Source: CBDDEC01 sp965226785 (GTDB lineage Bacteria > Chloroflexota > Dehalococcoidia > UBA2979). Taken from it: a stretch of DNA of 64,000 bases. This document shows, piece after piece, positions 35,003 through 42,999 of this stretch (positions are counted from its first letter, which is position 1; every line of letters starts with the position of its first letter). The position numbers and the translations under genes were made by a program. The stretch covers positions 186,001 through 250,000 of the forward strand of contig CBDDEC010000002.1 in NCBI GenBank assembly GCA_965226785.1, in the 5' to 3' direction. Under the pieces are notes generated by a model. The model ran no database searches. It was not told where the DNA came from and saw only the letters and a program-made list of their open reading frames with translations.

Positions 35003-35731
35003 CTAGGCCGGCGCGGCGCAGCCGAGCTGTTCGGCGAGATCCACGAAGCCGTTCGCCACGAGGTCAAACTCCGGATCCGGCGTCAGGTCGGGCTCCCGGT
35101 CCGGACCGTACTCGTCGGGGCGCGGGATGAACGCGGTGTGGAAGCCCACCTTCGCCGCGGCACGCAGGTCGCCCTGGTGGGCGGCCGTCATCATCACCTC
35201 GTGCGGTTCGAGACCCAGCAGCTCCGCCGCGCGCTGATAGCACTGCGGATCTGGCTTGAACGCGCCCGTCAGCTCCGCCGAGAGGATGCAATCCCACGCG
35301 AAGCCACCGTGCTTGGCCATGTTCGTCAGCAGCGCGACGTTGCCGTTAGACAGCGTCGAGACAATGTACTTGGTACGCAGCCGATCGAGGCCCCCTGGCA
35401 CGTCCGGCCATGGCTGGAGCCGGTGCCAGACGCGGTTGAAGTCAGTGACCTCCTCCTCGGTCAGACCGTCGATCCCGCGCTCTGCAAGCAGTTCGTCGAG
35501 CTTGATGCGATGCAACTGGTCGACCGGCATCCATGGCAGCTCGCCATCTCGCACGCGGAGCATGCCGGCGATGTAACCGTCGAAGCGCCACTCGTCGGCG
35601 AACGACGGCCAGTCGGTCTCGAAGCCCTTCCGCGCCGCCAGCTCCTCACCCTCGCGGATCACGGATGCACGCCAGTCGGTCACGGTGCCGAAGACATCGA
35701 ACGTCAGTGCCCGCACGTCCTCGAGGCCCAT
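35003..35731 (-). CDS. Haloacid dehalogenase, type II (HAD superfamily)
   Basis: The 242-residue protein has HAD motif I with the nucleophile Asp in ALTFDVFGTVTDWRAS, a Ser in motif II (IVSTLSNGNVALLTNMAKHG), Lys in motif III (AELTGAFKPDPQCYQRAAEL) and motif IV (MMTAAHQGDLRAAAKVGFHT). These are the residues of (S)-2-haloacid dehalogenases, which hydrolyse short chloro- or fluoro-acids; a related phosphatase role cannot be excluded. The gene is complete and stands alone between IS fragments. Confidence 0.85.
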   Translation of the reverse strand: MGLEDVRALTFDVFGTVTDWRASVIREGEELAARKGFETDWPSFADEWRFDGYIAGMLRVRDGELPWMPVDQLHRIKLDELLAERGIDGLTEEEVTDFNRVWHRLQPWPDVPGGLDRLRTKYIVSTLSNGNVALLTNMAKHGGFAWDCILSAELTGAFKPDPQCYQRAAELLGLEPHEVMMTAAHQGDLRAAAKVGFHTAFIPRPDEYGPDREPDLTPDPEFDLVANGFVDLAEQLGCAAPA

Positions 35732-35734
35732 CGC

Positions 35735-36012
35735 ACACCCCTCCCGCAGCTGCCGGCGCCCCGGCGCATGCGATGGTAGCGGATGCGCGCGGCGGATGGG
35801 TCCGGGGAGCTGCCGCTGCCGAGCTACGAGCTCTTCCGGGGCACAGAGGTGCTGGGCCGGCTGGCGATTGGAGCGGATGCTCGCAGGGCTCTCGACCCGT
35901 CGCTACCCCGTCGGCCTGGAGCCAGTCCGTGCGGAGGTTGCGGCCAGCGCGGTCGGCACGAGGACGTCCACTCTGGGAAAGCGGCTCGAGATGAACAGGT
36001 ACTTGCCCCGGC
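35735..36012. other. Gap with no assignable gene
   Basis: A plus-strand frame from 35,783 (ADGSGELPLPSYELFRGTEV) looks slightly protein-like for 30 residues, but nothing more can be supported. It is probably the remains of a gene destroyed by neighbouring insertions. Confidence 0.3.
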
Positions 36013-36110
36013 TTGATCGAGGCAACGGCCTGGGGTGAGCAGCCGCGGTTCCTGATCCGCGACCGCGACCGCAGCTACGGCGGCGAGTTCATCGCTCGCG
36101 CACCCAGCGC
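36013..36110 (+). pseudogene. ISA-like transposase fragment
   Basis: About 30 residues read EATAWGEQPRFLIRDRDRSY and GGEFIARA, matching the region around the second catalytic Asp of ISA but with several differences. It comes from a diverged relative, not from one of the near-identical copies. Confidence 0.7.
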
Positions 36111-36173
36111 GCCCGCCTGACCCTGAAGCACTGCGCCGTCTGTCGCGACGTCGAGGCCGCTAAGGACATAGTC

Positions 36174-36230
36174 CCGTGGGACGGCAAAACCTCATGCGGC
36201 CCACCGATACTCATGATGCAAGCCTCCTAG
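36174..36230 (-). mobile_element. ISA left-end fragment
   Basis: Fifty-seven bases, CCGTGGGACGGCAAAACCTC onward to AGCCTCCTAG, equal the ISA left end and then join MITE-2 without spacer. Confidence 0.85.
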
Positions 36231-36328
36231 CTGTGGGGCACGAAAACCTCATCCGCCGTATCCGCGAGGCGCGCCGCTGACTCCGAAACGCTGAAATCAT
36301 GGGCTGGATGGAATATTGCCGCCCCACG
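36231..36328 (+). mobile_element. MITE-2 copy (98 bp)
   Basis: This copy is identical to the copies at 34,484 and 44,295 except for ATTGCC in place of ATTGTC near the right end. It stands between an ISA left end and an IS1182 fragment. Confidence 0.8.
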
Positions 36329-36598
36329 GGTCGGCGGAGAGCAGCCGGCGCCGCCGCGCCTCGGCCACCACCTCCGAGAAGAAGGCGTGGGAGACGTCGT
36401 GCTCCAGCAGCCGCTCGCGGTTCTTCGAGAAGGTGGAGGCGTCGAACGGCTCGTCGCTGACGTTGAGGTCGAGGAACCACTTGAAGAGCAGGTCGTAGCG
36501 CAGCCGCTCGCAGAACTGGCGCTCGCTGCCTATGGAGTAGAGCGCGATCAGCAAGGCTCGCCTTGAGCAGGTGCTCGGGCGGGATGGAGGGACGGCCC
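36329..36598 (-). pseudogene. IS1182-family transposase, internal fragment
   Basis: The readable residues are LLIALYSIGSERQFCERLRY, DLLFKWFLDLNVSDEPFDAS, TFSKNRERLLEHDVSHAFFS and EARRRRLLSAD, with a frame slip near GGRPSIPPEHLLKAS. They form the N-terminal DUF772 region of IS1182 transposases. The catalytic domain is absent. Both sides are bounded by MITEs. Confidence 0.75.
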
Positions 36599-36775
36599 CC
36601 GTGGGGCGGCAATTCCTCATCCGTCCAGTGTTTGCGGGGTTTCTCGTCGTCTTGAGCATGTCGTCACGGTCAGGATGATCAACGGACTCATAAGCCGTCG
36701 GTCATTCAAGCCTGAGTCAGCGCGCAGCTAGAAACGGCCGTCAACACTGGCCGGATAAGGTTTTGCGCCCCACGG
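36599..36775 (+). mobile_element. MITE-1, complete copy (about 177 bp)
   Basis: The left end CGTGGGGCGGCAATTCCTCA TCC and the right end (inward CCGTGGGGCGCAAAACCTTA TCC) are inverted repeats, both continuing into GKCCAGTGTT. The internal motif GATGATCAACGGACTCATAA is at 36,674. The right end is inserted into, and has replaced, the 3' end of a tRNA-Ser gene. It encodes nothing. Confidence 0.8.
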
Positions 36776-36855
36776 GGTGGGATTCGAACCCACGGTACGC
36801 CGAAACGCACGACGGTTTTCAAGACCGCTCCCTTCAACCACTCGGGCACCCCGCC
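36776..36855 (-). tRNA. tRNA-Ser(TGA), 3' end replaced by MITE-1
   Basis: Read on the minus strand: acceptor GGCGGGG, TG, a D-arm CCCGAGTGGTTGAAGGG, an anticodon arm with loop CTTGAAA (anticodon TGA), a long variable arm (GTGCGTTTCGGCGTAC) and a T-arm GTGGGTTCGAATCCCAC. These are the features of a serine tRNA for UCA codons. After the T-arm only CCC could pair with the 5' acceptor; the expected CCCCGCC is replaced by CCCGTGGGGCG of the MITE terminus. It is probably non-functional. Confidence 0.8.
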
Positions 36856-36879
36856 GAGGTCTATTCCTCGCCGGCTACG

Positions 36880-37821
36880 CCGTGGGACGGCAAAACCTCA
36901 TGCGGCCCACCGATACTCATGATGCAAGCCTCCTAGCACCGGCTTGCTGTCGACTCGCTGGCTCGGCATCCGCTGCACCGGCTTGCGTCCCTCCGGAGAG
37001 TCGAGCGCCAATGACCGATGCGGCCGCATCGCGTTGTAGTGCTGGACGTACTCACCAAGCACCCGCCTCAGATGCCGTTCGTTGACGGCGATGACGTGAT
37101 CGAGGCACTCGCGCCGGAGCGTCCCGATCACCCGCTCGGCGATGGCGTTGGCGTTCGGCGCGCGCACCGGAGTGAGAATCGTCTCGATCCCGATCCGTCG
37201 AGCGCGTGCGATGAAGTCCCCGCCATAGCTACGGTCGCGGTCTCGGATCAGGAACCCTGGCTGCTGACCCCAGGCGGTCGCCTCGATCATCTGCCTCCAG
37301 ATCCAGGGCGCGATCGGGTGCTCCGTGACGTTCCAGTGCCGGATGCGGCGCCGGCCGTGGTCGATCACGACGAACACGGAGAGCGTGCGGAAGGCGAGCG
37401 TCTGGACCGTGAACAGATCGGCGGCCCAGATGCTGGACGCGTGGTTGCGGAGAAACGTGCGCCACGACTGGCTCGGGGGGCGCCGCAGCGCTTGCCGGCG
37501 GTAGCGACTCACGGTGCGGGCGCTGACCTCGAAGCCAAGGGCACGCAGCTCGCCGACGATGCGGACGGCGCCCCACCGTGGATGCTCAGTGGCGATGCGC
37601 AGGATCAGCCGCTGCCACTCGGCGGGAATGTGGGGACGCCCAGGTCCGCCCTGATGCCGCAGCGCTAAGTTCTCGAGGACGAGATCTCGGCGGGCGCGGA
37701 CCGATGCGAAGAGTCCTGCGACAAGCAGACGGAGGTAGAGCACAGACGAGCCTCTCGTGGCTCGCCGATACTCTGCTATCTCAGGACAGACCTGCACCTA
37801 TCAGGTTTTGCCGTCCCACGG
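36880..37821 (-). mobile_element. ISA copy 3, internally deleted (942 bp)
   Basis: Both terminal repeats are present (CCGTGGGACGGCAAAACCT at each end). Compared with the 1,122-bp copy, 180 bases within the transposase gene are missing. It forms the right boundary of the 18 kb block that separates the two halves of the vWA gene. Confidence 0.9.
36898..37797 (-). pseudogene. ISA transposase with in-frame 60-residue deletion
   Basis: The 299-residue frame matches the 359-residue transposase but jumps from LENLALRHQ to GGPGRPHIPAEWQRL. This removes the basic HTH-proximal stretch (TRGRRRPRLRRHDRR through WKSRRR). The DDE core and C-terminus are intact. Because part of the DNA-binding region is missing it is probably inactive. 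Confidence 0.8.
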
Positions 37822-38633
37822 GTGCGCTATGAGCTGGCGATAGCTCTGACAGGCATCGTTAGCGGCGCACACGAACTCGCGATCACCGCTGCTGGCAGCA
37901 GTGTGGCGCTCAGCTTCGACGTGCCGCTCGCTACGCCGCCTCCGGTGGTCCCGCCGGTGATCGCACCGGTCATCCCGCCGGTTGCTGCCCCGTCTGACCC
38001 CGCGCCCATCGAGCCGCCGGCGGCCGCTCCCACCAGTCCAGTAGCGGCGCCGAGCGCGCCGTCCGCGGAGGGTGTTTCGAGTCCTCTGCCGTCGATCCGC
38101 TCGTGGTCCTCGCGCTGCTGCTGATGCTGGTCGGGGCTCTCGGGTGGCGCCTACTTGGCGCGCGACGGCGCGAGCGTGGCGTTGCCAATCGCCCCGGTCC
38201 AGCGTCCGTCGTGCCGGGGCGCGGCGGATCGGACCTTGAGTCACATGTCGAGACCGTCACGAGCGATCCGGCAACGCGACCAGCGGTGATCGCCTCGGTC
38301 GTCGAGGATGCGCCAGCCCCATCGTCGCAGGGGCCTGCTGCCGAAACCGTCCGCGTGGTGATGACGCTGCCCCACGGTGAACAGCACGAGTTCAACGTGG
38401 GGCACGAGCCGATAACCGTGGGCCGCTCGCCAATGGCGGAGGTGCGGTTGACCTCACCGCGCGGCGCCTTCATACACAGTGTTCTGATCCTCGAAGATGA
38501 CGACCGCGTAGTCGCCGTGATCCTCGCTGCGGAGGGCACCGGCCCGCTGCGTGTCGTTTTGAAGAGCGAGGTGCCGACCGATATCGCGGGTTGCCGGTTC
38601 GAACTGCCCGATGGCGCCACCGCTGCTGCCTAG
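37822..38633 (+). pseudogene. 3' half of vWA/FHA membrane protein, frameshifted
   Basis: From the ISA end the first frame reads VRYELAIALTGIVSGAHELA, SVALSFDVPLATPPPVVPPV and a Pro-rich stalk. After a frame change near 38,070 a membrane helix (PLVVLALLLMLVGALGWRLL) follows, then a basic loop and an FHA-like beta domain (EQHEFNVGHEPITVGRSPMA, EVRLTSPRGAFIHSVLIL). This is the layout that usually follows a vWA domain in exported vWA-stalk-TM proteins, so it is the likely continuation of the gene cut at 19,680. Roughly the second half of the vWA domain is missing. Confidence 0.65.
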
Positions 38634-38657
38634 CCCTACGCCCCGAGCGACGACGAA

Positions 38658-39134
38658 TTAGCTGAAGACCAGATCCATCCAGCGATGCTCGATCCCCGCG
38701 TCGAGGAACACCTCGCCGCGCGCCACGTACTCGAGCTGCTCGTAGAACGGGATGGCGTGCAGCTGAGCGCCAAGGGTGATGCCGGCGTAGCCGCGGTCTC
38801 GCGCCTCCCGATGCAATGCCGCCATGAGCGCACCGCCGATGGCCTGACGGCGGTACTGCGGGAGCACCGCGACACGCCCGACGTGTGGATAGCCGGGACC
38901 GCCATCACCGTGGTCCGCGTCGTCGAGGAGCAGGCGGCCCGTGCCGACGGGTCCGCCGCCGAGCGTCGCGAGCACGTGGACGGCGCTGGTCACCTCGGCC
39001 GGGTCGCCGTCGTGTGCGTCGATCTCCTCGTCCGCCGGCACGCGCTGCTCCTGGATGAACACGCGACGGCGGATTTCGAGCGCTGCAGCCATCTGCATAG
39101 CAGTGGTGATGCGTTGGACATCGATTCGTGGCAT
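38658..39134 (-). CDS. GNAT-family N-acetyltransferase
   Basis: This 158-residue protein has the GNAT core: the N-terminal helix pair (AAALEIRRRVFIQEQRVPAD), strand beta4 (GRVAVLPQYRRQAIGGALMA) with the acetyl-CoA pyrophosphate loop RRQAIGG, and the last motif ITLGAQLHAIPFYEQLEYVA. The opening is ElaA/GCN5-like; the substrate is unknown. It is divergent from the M20 peptidase gene, which starts 66 bases away. Confidence 0.9.
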   Translation of the reverse strand: MPRIDVQRITTAMQMAAALEIRRRVFIQEQRVPADEEIDAHDGDPAEVTSAVHVLATLGGGPVGTGRLLLDDADHGDGGPGYPHVGRVAVLPQYRRQAIGGALMAALHREARDRGYAGITLGAQLHAIPFYEQLEYVARGEVFLDAGIEHRWMDLVFS

Positions 39135-39200
39135 GCCGGGAGTCTAGGGCGAGGTGCCCCGTATCATGGCTCGCGGTTCGCGAGCACGAGGGGAGCCGGC

Positions 39201-40544
39201 GTGACGATTGACTGGGCCGCGGTGCAGGAGGAGGCGCTCGCGGTCTTCCGCGAGTACATCCGGATCGACACCTCCAATCCGCCCGGTAACGAGGGCGTAG
39301 CCGCGCGCTACCTCGGCGGCCTGCTGGAGGCGGAGGGAGTCGCGGTCGAATACATCGAGGCGGAGGTGGGTCGCGACATCCTGGTCGCACGCCTCGAGGC
39401 GTCGAACGCGCAGCCGGACGGTGCGTTGATGCTGGGCAACCACACCGACGTCGTGCCCGTCGAGCCTGAGTTCTGGGACCACGACCCGTTCGCTGCCGAT
39501 GTCGTCGATGGCCGCGTTTACGGTCGCGGTGCGGTCGACATGAAGGGCGTCGGCGTCATGCAGTTGTTCGCGATGATCCTCGCGCGTCGGGAGGGGTTAG
39601 CGCTGAAGCGCGATCTGGTCTTCGTGGCCGTGCCCGACGAGGAGATGGGCTCCGACGCCGGCATGCTGTGGCTCGTCGAGCATCGCCCCGATATCGTCGA
39701 TGTCGCGTTCGCACTGAACGAGGGGGCGAGCGGCCAGCCCGACTTTGGCGGCCAGGAGGCGCGGCTGTTCCAGATCGCGGTCACGGAAAAGGAGATGGCG
39801 CCGATCCGGCTGACCACGGTCGGAACGCCAGGCCACGGGGCGAGGCCGCACCAGGACAATTCGGCCGTCCGCCTGGCGCGTGCGATCGGCCGGCTGGCCG
39901 ATTGGGACCGCGGCATCGTGATCACGCCGGAGACGCGCGACTTCCTCGAGCGGCTGCAGGCGGGTGGGCTGATCGAGGATCCGGACGACCTGGATGCGGT
40001 GCAGGCCGCGGTGGCGAAGAGCCCGGATACGCTCGCTGCGTTCACGAACACTCTGAACGTCACGATCGTGAACAGCGGCATCAAGTCGAACGTGATCCCG
40101 GCGCGCAGCGAGGCGATCATCGACTGCCGCCTGCTGCCTGGCGAGTCTCGCCTCGCGTGGGTGCAGGCCGTGCGCGACTACCTCGACGATCCGGGGGTGG
40201 AGGTGGCGTTGCAGTACCCGCACGAGCGCGCGCAGGTAGTGTCCGAGACCGACACGGAGCTCTACCGTGTGATCGAGTCGGTGCTCCACGACGCCGTCGA
40301 GGATGCGCTGATCGTCCCCGGCGTCTCCATCGTCGGCACTGACAACCGCTTCCTGCGACCCCTGGGTGTGCCGTCCTACGGCTTCATCCCCTGCCTGCTC
40401 TCCCAGGAGGAGCGCGACGGCTTCCATGGCAACAACGAGTTCCTGACCATCGACAACTTCAACATGGGCCTCGAGCTGATGTACGAGGTGGTCCGCCGCT
40501 GTTGCTCCGAGCTCCCGGGGAGCCGGGGCGTGGCTTCCGGCTAG
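39201..40544 (+). CDS. M20/M25/M40-family metallopeptidase
   Basis: This is a 447-residue dinuclear zinc peptidase or amidohydrolase (ArgE/DapE/carboxypeptidase G2 type). GTG 39,201 follows GAGGGGAG. The metal ligands are in LMLGNHTDVVPVEPEFW (His), VYGRGAVDMKGVGVMQLFAM (Asp), VAVPDEEMGSDAG (Glu pair), FALNEGASGQPDFGG (Glu) and near the end GFHGNNEFLTIDNF (His). The lid/dimerisation domain contains TVGTPGHGARPHQDNSAV. It cleaves an amide or peptide bond in the cytoplasm; the substrate is unknown. The gene looks intact and meets the next gene tail to tail. Confidence 0.92.
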   Translation: MTIDWAAVQEEALAVFREYIRIDTSNPPGNEGVAARYLGGLLEAEGVAVEYIEAEVGRDILVARLEASNAQPDGALMLGNHTDVVPVEPEFWDHDPFAADVVDGRVYGRGAVDMKGVGVMQLFAMILARREGLALKRDLVFVAVPDEEMGSDAGMLWLVEHRPDIVDVAFALNEGASGQPDFGGQEARLFQIAVTEKEMAPIRLTTVGTPGHGARPHQDNSAVRLARAIGRLADWDRGIVITPETRDFLERLQAGGLIEDPDDLDAVQAAVAKSPDTLAAFTNTLNVTIVNSGIKSNVIPARSEAIIDCRLLPGESRLAWVQAVRDYLDDPGVEVALQYPHERAQVVSETDTELYRVIESVLHDAVEDALIVPGVSIVGTDNRFLRPLGVPSYGFIPCLLSQEERDGFHGNNEFLTIDNFNMGLELMYEVVRRCCSELPGSRGVASG

Positions 40545-41335
40545 CGGGAGATCGACCGCGCAAGGAAGCGCCGCACCATCGCGGCGACCTGTTCCGGCAC
40601 CTCGAGCGGGACGAAGTGGCCACAGTCGTGGGCCTGCGCGTATCGGCGTCCGGCATCACCTCGCGCAGTTGCTCCGCCGTGACGAGGGGCCGGTGCGAGC
40701 GCGAGATGTAGAGCGCCGGTTGGCGCCACGCGTGCGGCTAGCGCGCGGATGTCTGCGCTGAGCGAGGCGTGCCACGTCTGCAGCGCAGCCGCCTCGTCGG
40801 TGCGCGTCGCCTCCTCGATCAGGCGCGCGGAGAGCTGCGCGTCACGCGGATCCGGGTAGAACATCGCGAAGAGCTGGGCGAGGCCGTCAGGGTGCGGCTG
40901 GTCGGAGACCATACGGTAGAGCGGATGCCGCAGGACCGTGGCCGCCGTGGCCGCGCGGTCCAGCGCACCGTCGATCAGGACCACCCCCCGCACGAGCCGG
41001 GTGTGCCGGTTCGCCGCGGCCAGCGCGACGGTCGAGCCGAGCGAGTGCCCGGCGATGACGGCGCTGCTGATCCTCGAGGATCGCGCGACCGCAGCGAGGT
41101 CGTCGGCGAACTGGCGAATGCTGTAGCCGTTCGACGAGAGCCCGGAGCGTCCATGGCCGCGCAGGTCGACGCGCACGACGCGGTGCGTACGCGCCAGCAG
41201 CCGCGCCGCGGGCTGCCACTGCGTTTCGTTGCCCGCGAAGCCATGCAGGAGGATCAGCGTCGGCGCGCCGCGCTCACCGCGGCCTGCGCTCTCGTAGTGC
41301 AGCCGAGTGCCGTCCGAGGCGCGGGCATACGGCAT
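40541..41335 (-). CDS. Alpha/beta hydrolase with a scrambled segment
   Basis: The 264-residue frame has LILLHGFAGNETQWQPAARL (oxyanion loop), VVRVDLRGHGRSGLS, the nucleophile elbow SAVIAGHSLGSTVALAA and the catalytic His in DCGHFVPLEVPEQVAAMVRR. About 28 residues before that His (GALHLALAPAPRHGGATARG) are out of register. In another frame the same bases read ALYISRSHRPLVTAEQLREV MPDA, the sequence expected for this family, including the segment near the acid residue. So two compensating one-base changes (about 40,733 and 40,648) enclose the segment. They suggest consensus errors or compensated mutation. Esterase/haloperoxidase-like; substrate unknown. Confidence 0.8.
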   Translation of the reverse strand: MPYARASDGTRLHYESAGRGERGAPTLILLHGFAGNETQWQPAARLLARTHRVVRVDLRGHGRSGLSSNGYSIRQFADDLAAVARSSRISSAVIAGHSLGSTVALAAANRHTRLVRGVVLIDGALDRAATAATVLRHPLYRMVSDQPHPDGLAQLFAMFYPDPRDAQLSARLIEEATRTDEAAALQTWHASLSADIRALAARVAPTGALHLALAPAPRHGGATARGDAGRRYAQAHDCGHFVPLEVPEQVAAMVRRFLARSISR

Positions 41336-41421
41336 GATGACTCCTCGTCGCCGTCCGCCGTGGCTGGGGAGCGGCTGCTAGCATCGCTGCCCACGATCGT
41401 AGCGCCGGGGGGAGGTGCGAC

Positions 41422-41900
41422 GTGGCGAAGACTCAGGTGGAGGGGCTGCTTCGGCTCCTCGATCTCGCCTTCCGCGGCGACCACAACCACTCGTTGCTCG
41501 GCAACATGCGGCACGTCGATGACGCGGTCTGGGGACACGCGCCGAGGGCGGTTCGCGCACCATCGCCGCGATCTTCACGCACGCTGCGTGCGGGAACTCG
41601 GCATACGACGACGCGGCCTTCCGCGGCCGCGAGCGCAGCTGGGACGAGTGGCTGAGCACGGCTCCGGCCGATCGCAAGGGCGCCCTCGACTGGGCCCGCG
41701 AGGGTCACGATCGACTCGTCGAATCGGTCGGCGCCCTCGAAGATGCCGACCTTGACCTCGCGCGGCCGACGCACTGGGGTGGCGAGATGGAGACGCGTGC
41801 ACTGATCGTCGTCACGATCGAGCACGACATCTACCACGCCGGCGAGGTCAACCACGCCCGCGCGCTGCTGCAGAACACCGACCGCTGGCCGGGCGCGTAG
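41422..41900 (+). pseudogene. DinB-family protein, frameshifted
   Basis: GTG 41,422 opens AKTQVEGLLRLLDLAFRGDH and NHSLLGNMRHVDDAVWGHAP. One base is then missing near 41,552 and the protein continues in another frame: GGSRTIAAIFTHAACGNSAY, DDAAFRGRERSWDEWL and HDIYHAGEVNHARALLQN. The four-helix DinB/YfiT fold binds a metal through His residues (THAA, HDIYHAGE). It is closely related to the intact copy downstream, whose sequence at the same site (PPGGARPIAELFLHAA) shows where the base was lost. Confidence 0.8.
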
Positions 41901-41988
41901 GCAACCCTCTGGCGCAAGACCGCGACTTCGATGCGGCGCCGACTGTTAGCCTCCCCTCCGGAACAGACGCATCGCGAAAGGCGCCCGC

Positions 41989-42468
41989 GTGGCAAGAGGT
42001 CAGATCGAGACGTTGTTGGCGCTGCTGGAGGACGCGTTCCAGAGCGACGAGGAGCATTCGCTACTCGGCAACATGCGGAACGTCGACGACACGGTGTGGC
42101 GCGAGCACCCGCCCGGCGGCGCCCGTCCGATCGCTGAGCTCTTCCTACACGCCGCCGTCGGAAGCTGGGCCTACGATGACGCGGCGTTCCGCGGCAGGAC
42201 GGGCAGCTGGGACGAGCGGGAGGCGTCCGCGCCAACCGAGCGTGAGCCGGCCATCGCTTGGGCACGCGAGGGTCACCAGCGGCTCCTCGAGTCTGTCGCA
42301 GCCCTCGATGACAGTGCGCTCGACGAGGAGCGGGACACTCACTGGGGCGGCCACCGCGAGACGCGCCGCATCATCTTCGTGGCGGCCAAGCACAACCTGT
42401 ATCACGCCGGCGAGATCAACCACGCCCGGGCGCTGCTCCAGGCGGATGACGCCTGGCGGCAGGCGTAG
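41989..42468 (+). CDS. DinB-family (four-helix, metal-binding) protein
   Basis: The 159-residue protein starts at GTG 41,989. The His residues expected for DinB/YfiT metal binding are in LFLHAAVGSWAYDDAAF and AKHNLYHAGEINHARALL. Members include thiol-dependent S-transferases for mycothiol or bacillithiol and damage-inducible proteins; the exact role is unknown. It is the tandem paralogue of the frameshifted gene 89 bases upstream (about 60% alike by eye). Confidence 0.85.
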   Translation: MARGQIETLLALLEDAFQSDEEHSLLGNMRNVDDTVWREHPPGGARPIAELFLHAAVGSWAYDDAAFRGRTGSWDEREASAPTEREPAIAWAREGHQRLLESVAALDDSALDEERDTHWGGHRETRRIIFVAAKHNLYHAGEINHARALLQADDAWRQA

Positions 42469-42495
42469 TCCGCGGAACCGCCATCCCCGGACCGG

Positions 42496-42999
42496 CTAGT
42501 CCCGGAAGGGCTTCGCGACCTCTTCGAGGAAGCGGTCGTAGGCTTCGATCGCCTCTGGATTACGGCCGAGGTTGAAGTTCGGCATGATGAACTCGTCGAC
42601 GCCGGCGTCGATGTAGGCCTGCATCTGCTCCTGCAGCTGTTCGCTGTTGCCGGCGATCAGCTGCCGTCCGCCGCCCTCGAGGGCCTGCTTCACCACGGCT
42701 TCGTCATCGCTGTGCACGACGATCGCCTGAGCCGAGCGCTTGATCTCGCCGATGTCGCGGTCAAGGTTGCTGGCGTGACGTTCGAGGACTTCGCCTTTCG
42801 CTGCCAGCAGGTCCGGTGTGCCCCAGACGTTCCACTCGTCGGCGTACTGCGCCGCAATGCGCATCGTCACCTTCTCGCCGCCGCCGCCAATCAGCAGCGG
42901 CGGACCGCCCTCGCGAGGTGACTTCGGCGCCAGCGGCGCGTTGCTCAGCTGGTAGTAGCGGCCGTCGAAATCGGTGTGCTCGTTGTTGAACAGGCTCTT
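42496..42999 (-). pseudogene. LLM-class F420/FMN oxidoreductase, C-terminal half
   Basis: The remaining 168 residues read KSLFNNEHTDFDGRYYQLSN, GPPLLIGGGGEKVTMRIAAQ, YADEWNVWGTPDLLAAKGEV and GVDEFIMPNFNLGRN. These are the second half of a luciferase-like (TIM-barrel) flavin or F420-dependent oxidoreductase. The first half is missing: at 43,000 the sequence switches to the M1-peptidase duplication, so that insertion destroyed the gene. Confidence 0.88.

Noticed and set aside
36880..37821. ISA copy 3 as an intact insertion sequence
   Set aside because: Both ends are present, but the transposase has lost 60 residues of its DNA-binding part.
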